The notes beneath the pieces are model-generated. The model searched no databases and was not told the origin of the DNA. It saw nothing but the letters and a program-made list of their open reading frames with translations. Of a stretch of 64,000 nucleotides of DNA, positions 49,037 to 61,656 are shown piece after piece. This stretch comes from Combretum micranthum (taxonomy: Eukaryota; Streptophyta; Magnoliopsida; Myrtales; Combretaceae): contig JAMXBD010001042.1 in NCBI GenBank assembly GCA_024138025.1, forward strand, positions 310,001 through 374,000. The letters run 5' to 3'. Numbering within the stretch: the stretch's first letter is position 1; every line of letters begins with the position of its first letter. Made by a program: the position numbers and the translations under genes.

Positions 49037-51855
49037 TGTCACATCCCTAAAATTAATCCGTATAGTCTCGCCGTAATTATCAAAGGCTTATGGAGTTCAA
49101 TCAACTCCTGGTCCATAAACATCTGATAATTACTAGGCTCACTAAATAACGATGTACTTAAAAGATATTTACAAAAATGGAGACTAGGATTAAGTTTTTG
49201 GTACTTACGGCTATTATTCCAGGCATTTTCTGTTATTTCTCATGGATTTCCTGCAAAAGAAGCTGTAGGGTAGTGAGCATAATTCGACGTGCTCAGTAAG
49301 TGGATATAAAAAAGGTAATTATAAACATTATAGGACAAATCACAACCATTTGTTAAAGTGAATTGTGCAGTCAATCGAGATGCCATCCGCGTGATGTTGA
49401 CCGGTTCATCACGAGATTAGAGAAATTAACCCCACTCTAATCTGGGTTTCGAGGAGTTTAACACATATTCATTTTCCATAAAATCGGGAATGTGCAATGG
49501 ACCGCTGTCCTCCCAAAAACCATTTAGGACTATCCCTCAGATAGCTTTGTAGCCTTTACTGCGACCCCCTCTCTTGTCACTTAGTTCAATAAAGGTTAGA
49601 AGAAGAAATCCATTCTTACCTGAACGGTCGGTTTTGTGGATGCAAGGATGCAATATGTGATATGGTATGCATGATTGGTTATTAGTTTCACTATATTTTT
49701 AATAATACATTTTTACTTAGGTGATCAAACAGATATCTCACACCAATATAATAAGATAAGTAAACATCCAATATCAGACCAAGTTAATCAACCACACACA
49801 TTTTATAGCTAACTTACAAGCACAAACAATTATAATGTAAATAATATCCCTTTTCACAATTACCATATAAATGAACCACTTACCAAAACAGGTTTCGTGT
49901 GTGGAATAGATTGCTTTGGAGTTTTACCTGAAAAAATGATTTTGATAAGATGAATTAGTATGGTGCCAAATCTTGTTTTAGTTGTAGTATGATTATAATG
50001 TTTATTTAAGGAATAAAATGACTTTATTAAAAGATTATAAGTTAACATATAAGAAAATAACGAGCTTATTTTGTTTTTATTAAAAGACATTGTGAAATTA
50101 AGCACTTTTAGGTACTTAATTAATTTTTGAAAAGTTATAATTTTGTTTGAAAGAATTCTAAATAGTTCGATAAGTTAGTATAGCTTGAATTGCTTGGAAA
50201 AGTTATTTTAATTTATGTGAATATGATTATAGTTTATAATTTCAAGGTTATTGTTTCTAAGAGTTGTTAAGCTTTAAACTTTATAGCTAATTATTACATT
50301 AATATTAGGTAATCCTTTTATTTGGGGTATGCATGTCATTATTGGTACTAATATATTTAATTAAGTAAAGTGTTCAAATGGTTATGAATATTTAATAGAA
50401 TTTTCATAATTTCTTTATTTACTAGCTATAATTGATAAATTAGTGTAAATATTCAAAAAAAAATGTGAAAAAAATTGTAAGTGTCAATAATGTCAGTATG
50501 AATATCTTGGAGTAATAATATAATATATATATATATATATTTTTTTTTTGGGAATGTTTAGATATTTTATATTAGAAGTTCGGATTTCACTATTCCTAGT
50601 ATATTCGCAGCTATAATCATGTAATTTTTAAAAATATCAAAATTTCATGAAAAATTCTGAAAATTTTATATGTTATAACTAATATTATATTGTACTTACT
50701 GTAAAATTTTGTAGCCGAACGAACAAGTTTTGATGTTGCAAATATTTCTCGTCAGAGATCGGCTAGGATTCACTAGCGCCACCTCAAGACGGCGGAGTTG
50801 CCCCTTCTAAGGTTGTCGGACGACCTTCTATTAATTTTAGACTCCTAACTTTCAAGTTTGGTGATTTTCTGATTTCGGATGTGGGTTTGGCGAATTTTAC
50901 AAGTTTTGGGCGGTATTTATAGCGAATTTCCGGAGTTTGAAAATTCGATAAAAATTACCAAGTGTCAAATTTTTTTCATGCAAAAATTACCACGTAATCT
51001 CTACATTTTACATGTCCATTCTAGTATCTACAGTGATTTTTGACAAATGTTTGGTAATTTTCCTAAATTTGGACACCTAATTTGCATGCATGCATAATTA
51101 TTTTAATTTTGTTTTAATGTAAAAAAAATTTGCCATCTGTTTTCACGAAGTTTCCTAATTTTCCCTGATTTTTGCACTATTTAGATTGATGTTTATGTCT
51201 CCATTTGGTAATTGTTTGGTTAATTTACTACTTTTTAGGTAAATTATTGTTTTTTGGGAATTTTCCTTCAGTTTTTCTAAAATTTAGAGTTCTCATGCTT
51301 TCAGAATGATTATGACATTCCTAGGAGCTTGACAATCCTTGTCTCCCATTTTTGGTATTTTATTGGGGAATTTAGAGATACTTAGGTTAATTTAAGGGTA
51401 TTTTAGTCTTTTTACTACTTTAATTTTGGCTTTATTTGATAAATTCAGCCAAATTTTATACTATTCATTGATTTGACTATATCTAATTTACGTTAATTTA
51501 CTTTTCATTCTTACTATTACTTAATTATAATTTACTATTTCATAATTTACTATTTACTATTTATTTTACCATTTACTATTAACCTTGATTATCTACTATT
51601 TACCTTTGTTATTATTTATTTAGTCAAGAAATTTTGTTCATTCATTTATTTTTATTTGGACTTTATATTCTTATATTACTTTTCTAATTTTGATAATTTC
51701 TTTTGATTTTTTTTTTAGAAGAATCATATTCTTAATATCGTTTTTCCCTTCCGCTTAGTTATTCAATTATAGCTATTATTTTACTTAGTTCATATAAACA
51801 TTCTTATATTATTTTAGGTTTAATTCTTGTATTCTATAAAAATCGAGATATCACA
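49037..51855 (-). repeat. Element B 3' LTR (left copy)
   Basis: 2819 bp from TGTCACATCCCTAAAATT to GAGATATCACA on the plus strand. The first about 1480 bp match 62521-64000. TG...CA ends are present. A TA microsatellite lies at about 50521-50540. The GC-richer patch around 50750-50830 occupies a similar internal position to the motif blocks of the other LTR families but has a different sequence. Confidence 0.88.
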
Positions 51856-51871
51856 TTTCTACCCTCCTTAA
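51856..51871 (-). promoter_or_regulatory. Polypurine tract of element B
   Basis: AAGGAGGGTAGAAA on the minus strand directly abuts the 3' LTR start TGTGATATC, as expected for the plus-strand primer. Confidence 0.8.
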
Positions 51872-51972
51872 ATTAGGTTTTGTCCTCAAAACCTTTGGAA
51901 TTCATAATTTTATCTATGTGCATTTTAGTGAAACAATCAAGGATATTTTTCTTCCATAACAAGTCTGGGTTC

Positions 51973-52255
51973 TTAGGTCAGGGTTTCACTATCGTTGCTT
52001 CGCCATTGCACCTTAACATATTCTAATTTCTTGCCTCTTAGTTTCTGGGTACATGTATCCACAATACGTACAGGCTTTTCTTCGTAGGTATAATTATCTT
52101 GTAGCTCTACAGGTCCCAACTCAGTGATCTTATATGGATTTGCTACGAACTTCTTTAGCATTGACACATGAAAAACATCATGATAGTTGGAAAGATTAGG
52201 TGGCAGCGCCAATCTATACAACAGGCTGCCTACCCGTTCCAATACTTCAAATGGT
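51973..52255 (-). pseudogene. Element B integrase C-terminus and chromodomain
   Basis: Reads VGSLLYRLALPPNL and DVFHVSMLKKFV (the end of the integrase barrel), then the chromodomain core NYTYEEKPVRIVDTCTQKLR and VKVQWRSNDSETLT before a stop. Chromodomains in this position define chromoviruses. The domain is in one frame here, better preserved than in element A, although the expected final Trp-Glu helix is cut by the stop at 51973. The preceding stop near 52262 looks like Arg CGA to TGA. Confidence 0.78.
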
Positions 52256-53433
52256 CCTATATATCATGGGGTCAGTTTCCCTTTAACTCCAAAGCAGTGC
52301 AAACCCTTGAATGGCGTGATTTTGACATATGCACGGTCTCCTATGTTAAACTCCATTGGTTTCCTTTTCTGATCGTACCAACTTTTATGACGGTCTTGAG
52401 CTTCTTTCATCTTCTGTCGAATTATTTGAACCATGTTATTCATCTGCTGCAGCATCTCTGGTCCAATTGTTATTTGTTCTTCACGTTCCCAATATAATAG
52501 CGATCGGCATTTTCTTCCATACAATGCTTCATAGGGAGCCATCTGGATCGTAGCTTGGTAGCTGTTATTATATGCAAATTCGATCAGAGGCAATTAATTA
52601 TCCCAATCTCTTGAGAATTCTAATGAGCAAGCACATAACATATCTTCAAGTGTCTGTATGGTACGCCCGGACTGACCATCAGTTTGGGGGTGATATGCTG
52701 AGCTAAAATTGAGCTTGGTGCCCATGGCTTGATGTAAACTTTCCCAAAATCGCAAAGTGAATCTTGTGTCTCTGTTTAAGATTATACTAAGAGGAATGCC
52801 ATGCAATCGTATAATCTCTCGGATATAGATCTTGGCTAGTTTATCAATAGAATACCCTGTTCACAGTGGCAAAAAGCGAGCGCTCTTGGTCAAACGATTA
52901 ACAACAACCCAAATCATATCATGACCGTTTCTCATCCTAGGTAATGCTATAATAAAATCCATCGTGATGTGATCCCATTTCCATTGAGGAATAGACAAAG
53001 GTTTCAACAAACCACTTGGGCGTTGGTGTTCCACTTTGATTTGCTGACAAATCGTACATCCAGCTACAAATTTAGAAATTTCGTTCTTCATTCTTGGCCA
53101 CCAGAAGTGTCTCTTCAAGTCATGATACATCTTGGTCATACCAGGATGATTTGTGTATCCTGAACAGTGTGCTTCTTCTAATATCTTGAGTTTGATTTCC
53201 TTATTACTTGGAACGTATATCCGGTTTCGGAAACAAAGAACTCCATGAGTGTTTTGTGAGAAATTTTCATCTCCTTCCTGCATACGTTGGCGAAATTGTG
53301 TTAAGGAGCTGTCCTTTTGTTGTTTTGTCCTAATATCATCGATTAGGGTAGGTTGTATTTCCAAATTCATTAGTTCACCTTGACGCTTTGGGAGTACAAA
53401 TTCTATCCTTAATTGTTCAAAAGCTTTGATCAA
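52256..53433 (-). pseudogene. Element B integrase
   Basis: Contains the zinc-binding HHCC region (EAHCSGYTNHPGMTKMYHD with two His; CTICQQIKVEHQRP with two Cys) and the catalytic core: first Asp in TMDFIIALPRM, second Asp in NRDTRFTLRFWE, Glu in TLEDMLCACSLEF. HPQTDGQSGRTIQ and YEALYGRKCRS are conserved landmarks. The reading frame is maintained throughout but interrupted by stops at about 52859 (TGA after SARFLPL), 52594 (TAA after SRDWDN) and 52262 (TGA after GKLTP), so no full protein is possible. Confidence 0.87.
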
Positions 53434-53904
53434 CTCTCTTTTTGAGAAGTAAGTAAAACAGCTACCTCGCTGTAGTTTTTCTGGCTCAAAGCATCAGCGA
53501 CTGTGTTGGCTTTTCCAGGGTGGTAATGGATGTCCAAGTCATAGTCTTTAATTAATTCCAACCATCGATGCTGTCTTAAGTTGAGTTCTTTTTGTGTGAA
53601 GATGTATTTCAAGCTCTTATGATCAGTATAAATATCACAATGCTATCCATACAGGTAATGTCTCCATATTTTTAGCGCAAATACGACTGCTGCTAATTCC
53701 AGATCATGAGTCGGATAGTTCCGTTCATGCGGTCTCAATTGTCGAGAGGCATAAGCCACCACTTGATCTTCTTGCATTAATACACATCCCAACCCATTCT
53801 TAGATGCATCGCTGTAGACTACATAAAGTTTACGGGGATCAGATAACCTCAGTATAGGTGCGGATGTCAATCTTTTCTTCAGTTCCTGAAAACTGGTTTC
53901 ACAT
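53430..53904 (-). pseudogene. Element B RNase H (downstream of a nested insertion)
   Basis: Contains [21 protein letters not shown] with the first Asp, [21 protein letters not shown] with the Glu, then a stop, then [25 protein letters not shown] and [15 protein letters not shown]. The frame continues across the solo LTR at 53905-56033: [12 protein letters not shown] lies on this side and the ...KKGVKFQWN part of the same sentence on the other. Confidence 0.85.
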
Positions 53905-56033
53905 TGTAACGCCCTAACCTGTTGGCATTATAACCCGCCATGTGTCCTCCCTTAATAAGACTCGCTAAGGCTTTAATTTCCACAAATAACATGAATATCA
54001 CCCGTATAACTCACAAGGTATAAAAGAAGACATGTAGTCCTCATATCTAAACCATCTAATAAGAACATAATCTCCATAACCAGAAAACTAGACATTGCCG
54101 ACATAACTGTAGGTCAACAAGTCGAACCATACCCTAAAACTATAACAACATGTAAAACTCCAGATACAACTGAAAATCCAATAAACAAAAACATGAATCT
54201 AACACTGAATAACAACAAGACATAAAAAGTCTTCATTGATCCATCCTATATCATCTATGACTATACAACTAGTCATCAGCAGGGTAGTCAGGACCGCTAA
54301 CGCCATCCCTATCCTCATAGACGATATCAAAACCCGATAGATTGTATATCACACTATCATCACCTGCACCTGAAATATAACAGAATGAGCGGCGAAGCCC
54401 AGTACGATAATATCCAATCCAGTTCAAGCAAGGTTATGCACAAGCAGCATGTATAAATATATGCAACTGAACTAAATGCATACAACATATTATTATTTAT
54501 TTTAGTCCAGCAAAACAACACAGTTCAGAATCCAGTATACATAAATCCCGAACTCAGAGTAACTCAGACTCTACTTTAAAAACAACCAACTGATTTTGAA
54601 AATAAGTAATCATATAATATATGGATGAGCAGGTACTCCCCAAACATCCCAATTCCTGAATACCTAAATTCTATCGGAATCATATCTTAGCACGAGTCCA
54701 CCCGGAACAACCTTACACTAAGATCATCAGGGTGCCTTACCAGTATCACTGTCTGCCAGGTTTTTACTGGTTAAAGCCAACCACAACCAGGCAAACAATT
54801 ATTAAGTCGAATATTTATTAAGTTCATTATGCAATTCTGTTCCTACATCCATTCATAAAATTCTAATCTACAAGTACATACATCAAACAATAGATTGGTC
54901 GTACCTTTTATATTCAGGAGATAACTCGAACTATTCAAAGACAACCGTCAACAACTACTAGAAAACCAAACCACAACACTACCAGCCACTACTACCAAAC
55001 TCTCAAACTCCCAAACCCGATATCAAACAACAACGCCAATCTCAACCTATAACATATCGACATATATCAAATCACCAACATTCATAGATAAATCAAACTT
55101 AACATAAAACAACCTATCTACACTAACCTAAGAAATCTTCGTTATCTGTACCGTCTATTTCGATCAAACTCCACAAACACCAATTATTTCACCCAAAACC
55201 CTAATATGTACAATAATAAGAATGTATGAGGATTGTTTAATTCCATATTTTGTTTGAATCCATCATAGAGGAAATAAACTTACTATTTTGAATCACTAAA
55301 ACCCGTCTTGCATTCACCAATTCACAGATCTCACACGTGCTAGGGTTTTTCTCCAAAAACCTTCATGCAAAAATTCAACCAAACCCTAAGAAACTTATAT
55401 AAATTTGTATATAATCCAAATGAGAAGGCTAAGATCACTTACTTTGGATCAAAAACACGCTCCAGATGATCCTCCAAGCATGGATCTCTAAGAACACTCT
55501 AAAAACCTCTTTGATGCAAGAAGAAAATTATAAAAGAAAATCTGTTGGAAATGTTTTTCGCGTCTCGTATTTATAGAAATTTGGTCATACGCCGGCCCTA
55601 CGCCAGCGGCGTACATGCAGATCTTGCTGGCATACACCCTATGATGGAAAAATTTACACAAGTGTCGGCAGCATTCATCAGGGCTTTGAATTCCAGAATT
55701 TCAATTCCTACTATATACGTCGACAAATCCATGCCCTACGCCGGCGGTGTTCATGCCGGTGTTGAGAGAAACCCTAGTGAACGCCGGCAGCGTTCTTTCC
55801 AGCGTTAAGAAAAACACTACTATTCTCATCCTACGCCGTCTCTACGCCGGCGGTGTAGATTCTCCAAGAGGCGGCGTATAATCTGTCAAAAATTGCAGAA
55901 ATCCGAACTTTAATATTTGTCCTACAACCAAACTTAATCTTTTACAATTTACTTGTTTTGACCTTAAACTCATCCTATATCATCTCATGATTCATAAATC
56001 ATTATATTTCTATCTTTATTTCTGTATTTTACA
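53905..56033 (-). mobile_element. Solo LTR inside the pol of element B
   Basis: 2129 bp beginning TGTAACGCCC and ending GTATTTTACA on the plus strand (TG...CA), flanked by CACAT (53900-53904) and CATAT (56034-56038), one mismatch. Removing it and one duplication restores continuity of the RT/RNase H sequence of B, which proves insertion. On the minus strand it ends GGGCGTTACA, similar to the LTR ends of A (GGGTCCTTACA), so it sits in the same orientation as B and belongs to a related family. No internal coding sequence or second LTR, hence a solo LTR. It contains a CGCCGGCG motif block at 55588-55880. Confidence 0.88.
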
Positions 56034-56038
56034 CATAT

Positions 56039-56960
56039 TCTGCATTCCACTGAAATTTCACTCCTTTTTTAGTGAGCTGGTTCATGGGTTTGGAAATTTT
56101 TTGCAAAATCTTTTGACAGATCGTCTGTAGTAACCGGCTAATCCAAGGAAACTGCGTATATCCGTAATATTTTCAGGATGCTTCCATTCCAGTATTGCTT
56201 GTATTTTTTCTGGATCTACTGATATTCCATCTCTTGAGATAATATGACCAAGGAACGAGATCCTGTCTAGCCAAAATTCACATTTCGAAAGCTTAGCATA
56301 TAGTTGAGATTCTTACAGCTTCCGTAAAGTCAATTGCAAGTGGGTGGCATGTGTTTCCCAATCTTTAGAGTATATTAAGATGTCATCAATGAATACCACA
56401 ATGAACTAGTCCAAGTACGACTGATAAAGCCGATTCATTAAATCCATGAACACAGCCGGTGCATTAGTCAGGCCAAAAGGCATTACTAGAAATTCATAGT
56501 GACCATAGCGAGTTCGAAATGCTGTTTTTGGAATATCTTCAGGCTTGATTCGAAGTTGATGATATCTTGAACGTAAATCAATTCTAGAGAAAACTGTAGC
56601 CTCATTTAATTGATCGAATAAATGATCGATCCTTGGAATAGGGTATTTATTCTTTATGGTAACCCTATTGAGTTCTCGATAATCAATACAAAGTCGAAGC
56701 GTCCCATCTTTCTTTTTCACAAATAGTACTGGGGCTCCCCATAGAGATACACTGGGTCAAATAAATCTTTGGTGAATAGTTCTTGCAGCTGTATCTTAAG
56801 TTATTTTAATTTTGCTAGTGCTATTCAATAAGGAGCTTTGGAAATGGGTTCTGTATTAGGGCATAATTCTATAGAGAAATCAACTTCACGATGAGGTGCT
56901 AATCCTGGCAACTTGTCAGGGAATACGTCTGGAAATTCTCATATAACCGGAATATCCTCA
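56039..56960 (-). pseudogene. Element B reverse transcriptase
   Basis: RT fingers and palm: [24 protein letters not shown] followed by a stop, [73 protein letters not shown] stop (TAG in place of a probable CAG) is followed by [15 protein letters not shown], which carries the catalytic DD. The thumb [11 protein letters not shown] ends near 56120. Damaged by several stops and by a frame change near 56300; the 3' end is separated from RNase H by the nested solo LTR. Confidence 0.87.
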
Positions 56961-56999
56961 ATTCTCAAAATCTTCTCTTTATCCTTTAAATTAAGACTA

Positions 57000-57460
57000 G
57001 ATACTTTATCAATACTTGAAATGGCTTCGATCCTTGCAACTGTTGGTGTAATCTTCTATTGTACATTAGGTAACCTAATTCTTCATCTTTGGAGGATTAT
57101 GTATTTTCTTTCGCAGTCAATCTCAGCTTGGAATTTGGATAACCAATCGATGCCTAGGATTAAGTCGTATCTTGTAATTGAGATCAAGATAAGATTTATA
57201 GGGAAATTTTTATTTTGGATTTGAATATCTGCATTGATTATGATTTCACGAGTGGATGCTCTATCTCCAGTAGGTGTGATGATATTAAATAACTCGAGTC
57301 TTTCCAGTCGGATACCATTCCTTTGCTGGAATTGAGTGCTAAGAAAGAATGAGATGCACCCGTATCAAAGAGCGTATATGCAGAATTCCTTTGTATAAGA
57401 ATATACCCTGCATAATATTCATAAGTCTTTACGTAAGATTGTGATTATCTAGATCTTTTC
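57000..57460 (-). pseudogene. Element B aspartic protease
   Basis: The active-site motif LFDTGASHSF is readable near 57370-57340. A block ending DLILGIDWLSKFQAEID follows near 57130-57190, the usual second conserved element of Gypsy proteases. The region lies between gag zinc knuckles and RT as expected. The frame is broken by at least one shift, so it is a relic. Confidence 0.75.
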
Positions 57461-58408
57461 TTAAATTCTATCCTGAAACTCACCTGTTATCATCTCATGA
57501 GAATTACCCTCACTTATAGGATCTTCATCAATGATTGCTTCTTCTTCCTCCGTGGCCATTTGCATCCAGTCTTGTTCAGGAATTTCTTCTAGGTTCTCCA
57601 TTGCATAAATTCTGGCAGCAGTCAAAGCGGGGTTTTCTTTCAGCTTTTTACTTCTACAATCCTTCTCCATATGTCCCTTTTTTCTGCAACACCTGCATTT
57701 AACTCTTGGGTAATCCTTTGCCCTGTGATGTTCATTTCCGCAAATGTAACATTTACCTTGTAGCTGATCACATCTACTGGGGAGATGCTCCCTTCGACAT
57801 TTCCAACATTTGATTGCAGAACTACTTCCAGCAATTATTTTTGGTCCAGTAGAATTATGACCTATGGTCCTATTTTTAGGGATAAATCTCTTAAAGGAAC
57901 TTCCTCCAGTCTTTCCTTTATGCTCTTGCATACGATCCCGATTGGCTTCCAACTGCCTTGCTTTTTCTACTATTGCTGAGTAAGTGGGCAAATCATAGTC
58001 TTCTAGCTTGCACTGCATGAAAGGGTCGAAACCTCTAATAAACAAAGTTTTCTTTAGGGTTTCATCATCCCTGTATGAAGCCAGGGAATACTGCAATAGT
58101 CTGAAGAATTCAGTTTCATATTGCGTAACAGTTTTGTTCCCCTTTTTCATGGAGAATAAGTCTGCTACCATTTTCATCTCAACGCTTCGAGGGAAATATT
58201 CTTTTCAGAATTCTTCTCGAAATGTTTCCTAGGTGATATTATTACCTAATACCCTGGCTTTGGAATCCCACCAATTGCGTGCTTGAAGTTGTAGCATAAA
58301 TGTCCCGTATGGGACTTTTTGGTGGTTTGGTATTTCAAAAGCCTCAAAACACCGTTCTACCGTAGAAAGCCAATTATCTACTTCTGCAGGATTTGAGATA
58401 TCTCCGCT
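57461..58408 (-). pseudogene. Element B gag, C-terminal part
   Basis: The capsid portion resumes after the nested solo LTR with SGDISNPAEVDNWLSTVERCFEAF and LQLQARNWWDSK, interrupted by TAG for an expected Trp and by TGA near 58205. It then runs open from about 58177 to the stop near 57461: VTQYETEFFRLLQYS, a basic linker, then three zinc knuckles. CWKCRREHLPSRC has CX2CX3HX4C spacing; CYICGNEHHRAKDY has lost its final Cys; CRCCRKKGHMEKDC is canonical. The acidic tail precedes the protease. Nucleic-acid-binding packaging role by family. Confidence 0.83.
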
Positions 58409-58413
58409 GAATA

Positions 58414-61167
58414 TGTGAATGTGTAGAATTATTTAAATATGTTAGAATTAGTTACTTGTTATTTTATAAAATATCAATATGTTTTAGGGTGTGAAATATA
58501 CATGTTAGAAATAAATGGAATGTATGCATATGAAAGCCCCTAAGTAGTAGAAAATTTGAGTAAAAATAGAGCAATAAAACCCCTTTTTAATGCCTTAAAA
58601 CAAAGCCATTTAATTAAGTAAAACAAGTTAAATTAATTAACTAAAGCCAAAGTCATTAAGCCTTTAATGCCTCATGCCCTTAAAGTCAACATAGGATAAG
58701 TTTAAACTTTTTAACTTCAAAATTCGGCCAAAAATTTCAGACCAAACCAAAAGCCCTCTATTTGCCTAAACTATTCCTTTCTTCATCAAAAGAGCTCCCA
58801 AGGTGACCCCTAAGTTGAAGTTTGATTTTCTACAATTCTACCATCAAAAGCTTGATCTAGAGTCCTTAAACAGAGCATAGAAGTCCAAGTGGTAAGTGTG
58901 TTCTATTTTTCATTTTCATGCTTATATGTGTTCTTGATGATATTTTGTTTATGAATTTGATCCATGTTGTATGGATGTTATATGAAGTGTAATAGGACTA
59001 GATTGGTTAGTTTTACTTGTTTGAAAGTGAGTTTGAAGTGTTGATGAGGGTTGAATGGTTGGATGATGGTATAGAGTGTGAATTTGGAGATTTTGATTGT
59101 TGAATTGTTGGATGATGATTAGAATAGGGTTATAGATGTTTTGAGATGATGATTGATTGATAGAAGTGATAAATGAACTTATAATAAGCTTGGAAAGATT
59201 TGGAATGAGTTGAAGAAGTGTAAAAACATGTTTTTGTAAAAGGGAAAAACAAGGGAAAGCTTTGGAAAATTTCCGCTGCTATCAACGCCTGCAAATTTGC
59301 CGGTGTACTTTGCCGGTGTGGATTTACGCCACCGGCTTTGAAGTCTATGCTGCGGTGTTGAAATGACTTTTCATGACCAGAATCGTGGTTCCTTAACGCT
59401 GGCAAATTTTGCATTCAGCGCCGCCGGCGTTGGAACCGGCGTAGAACCTGCAGCTCAAACATGTTTTTGTTTATCAGCCGTAACTTTTTCATCCGATCTC
59501 GATTGAGATGATTCAAGTTGCGTTGGAAAGATAAGAAAGAGATCTATAACTTTTATGTTTTAAATTTTTACAAATTCGAAACGTATCAGTGCTTAAATTT
59601 TACATCTTTCCAACTGATACATTTTCTAAATAAAGTTAAAAACTTGTTTTTGATTGATTTATAGGTATTTGCTTTACCAAATGGATATATTTGATCTAAA
59701 ATGAGATAGATATATGATAATTGATGTATTGTGATGATTAAATGATATAATTTAACATGATTTAAATATATTTATAGATTTAACAAATTAATGAATTTTC
59801 ATGAGAGTTAAGCTAAAACTAGTTTGTTATATATATGATTTCCTTTACTTTTTTAAAAATCTTGTGATGATTTATTTGAATTTCTTTGGATGATAATGTA
59901 TGAGATTGGTTGATATTGAGCTTGAACTAAGTGTAAATTGTAATAATTCTGTTGAACAGTATTTGATTCTCGCTCGGCCATCCCTACTAACTCCCGAGCT
60001 AATACAGGTACGCAGTAACCTGCTTGTCTCTGTTAGGATAGGCATTTATAAAACTTAAATATATGATAAGAAAACTTAAAATGTGATTGTTTGCTTGTGT
60101 TTTATGCCGTTAAATCCAATTCCTATGCCAGGTCATGTATGAACCTAACGGCGACCCCTCATAGTTTGATGAGTTTGGGATGGAAGTTGGTATCGGTTCG
60201 GGAGCGGCACCTTGCTCGGTTTGAGCACGATAGATCTAGGCGCTTAGGCCACTCCTGTCATTTGAGATGACTTTCATTAAGTGGTACGGCGGGTAGTCGA
60301 CGGGGGGTATAGATCGGTGAAAATTTATTTAAACTTGGTAGGAAGTACCATAGTTTAGTTCAAACGTTTATGAGAACGGGTGAACTATTTTTATGATACG
60401 GACTGAGTAAATAGAGTAAGTAACGGCTATTAACCCTGGAGGAAGCTACTTTTCTCTTTGACTTAACGATATCTAGGACGGTATGAGTACCCGAACTACT
60501 TATATCAACCCCTTGAGCGTTCGAGTGTTACTCAGGTCTCCTCGCGATCCCTGTTGTCCGGAGTTTGAATACTCCCGTGTTGATTGATTAATTAAAGATT
60601 AAAGAATAATTGAATGGATGTTGCATGTTGCATTTAGACTAAGCTTGTGTGCTTCATCTCGCTTTTGTATTCGTTGCTGTGTACTGGGCCTCTGGCTCAT
60701 TGTTTTAACAATTTCAGGTGACGACCTGGACGAGTCCTATGCTAGCATGGGTTATGGCTCCGATTTTGAGGACTTCTTGGAGGAATATGAGGACTAGAAT
60801 TTGACCAGGACTGGACGGAACCATTCTTTTTGTAATAGACTAGATAGTTAGTTAGAATGGATGTTTGTAAAGCTTTGTTAAGCTTTATATTTGTTATTTT
60901 GTTTAAGCCTTGTAAGAAGCCTGTGGATGTAATATATGTATGTATATATCTAGCTTGATCTGCCTTTGTTTGAAGTTGTGTATATATATGTTAATTTGTT
61001 TTGAAAAGTACTAAGTAATTATTTCTCAAAACGATTTTTTCTAAGATTAGGTGAACAATTCATCAAACAATCCTTTTAAGACAACCTTGCATATAGTTCT
61101 GCAGATTATATGCGGTTGGGGAACTGCTATTGCTTATTTCAACTAGGGGTAATAGCGGGTCCTTACA
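58414..61167 (+). mobile_element. Solo LTR inside the gag of element B
   Basis: 2754 bp in plus orientation, from TGTGAATGTG to AGCGGGTCCTTACA. Its last about 130 bases (GGTTGGGGAACTGCTATTGC...) are clearly related to the corresponding end of the element A LTR (GGTTGGGGAACTATTATCGC... in element sense), so the families are close. Removing it rejoins the gag codons (KANKYF / SGDISNP). Flanks GAATA (58409-58413) and GAAGT (61168-61172) match at only three of five positions, so the duplication has decayed or the left border is a few bases off. It has a CGCCGGCG motif block at 59275-59450 and no internal genes. Confidence 0.82.
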
Positions 61168-61381
61168 GAAGTATTTGTTTGCTTTAATGAACTCAGATAA
61201 CTTGGCTGCACTAGGAACTCGGTTTTCTTGTTGGGAGCAGATTGGGCTTGATTCCTTGATTTTTTAATAGGTGTTGTAGTACATCACCTTGTTGTTGCAA
61301 CATATTTTGCATGGTAGCCAAAATTTGGGCTACGTAGTTGTTTTCATTTGGTTATCCAGTTTGATTATTATCATTAGCCAT
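61168..61381 (-). pseudogene. Element B gag, N-terminal part
   Basis: Starts at ATG 61381-61379 (MANDNNQTG) and is followed at once by a TAA. A glutamine-rich stretch (ATMQNMLQQQGDVLQHLLKNQG) comes next. After a frame change, ENRVPSAAKLSEFIKANKYF leads into the nested solo LTR. N-terminal Gag sequences of this type usually have such a Gln-rich coil before the capsid domain. Confidence 0.7.
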
Positions 61382-61656
61382 TTTTCAAAATTTTCTTCCT
61401 GGAAAGGCACATATATAAGTAAGAAAATGAGAAAATAAAAACATCATCTTTCATTTTTTATATTCACATAGCAGGGTTACAAGAACGACGTTTATCATAC
61501 AAGTTTTAACACTCAAGCAGAAAGAAAACATAAGTACTACAAGCCCTTTTTATTTATTCACAATGCAGTCTATGCATCTCTTAAGTAACTTAGTTATTAA
61601 ACGAAGGGGGAGGAGTTAAGATTCAGACGACTAATTTCAATCTCCCAAGTATGTTC
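61382..61656. other. Spacer between the extra ORF and gag of element B
   Basis: About 275 bases of leader-like sequence with no open frame or recognisable signal. On the minus strand it lies downstream of the unknown ORF and upstream of the gag ATG. Confidence 0.4.

Noticed and set aside
49860..50105. 81-codon frame duplicated almost exactly at 63342-63587
   Set aside because: Both copies are in the paired LTRs of element B, so the duplication reflects LTR identity, not a conserved protein.
55545..55808. Open frame containing repeated YAGGVHA-like phrases
   Set aside because: It is produced by the repeated CGCCGGCGGTGT motifs in a solo LTR. The motifs are interesting as DNA or RNA, not as protein.
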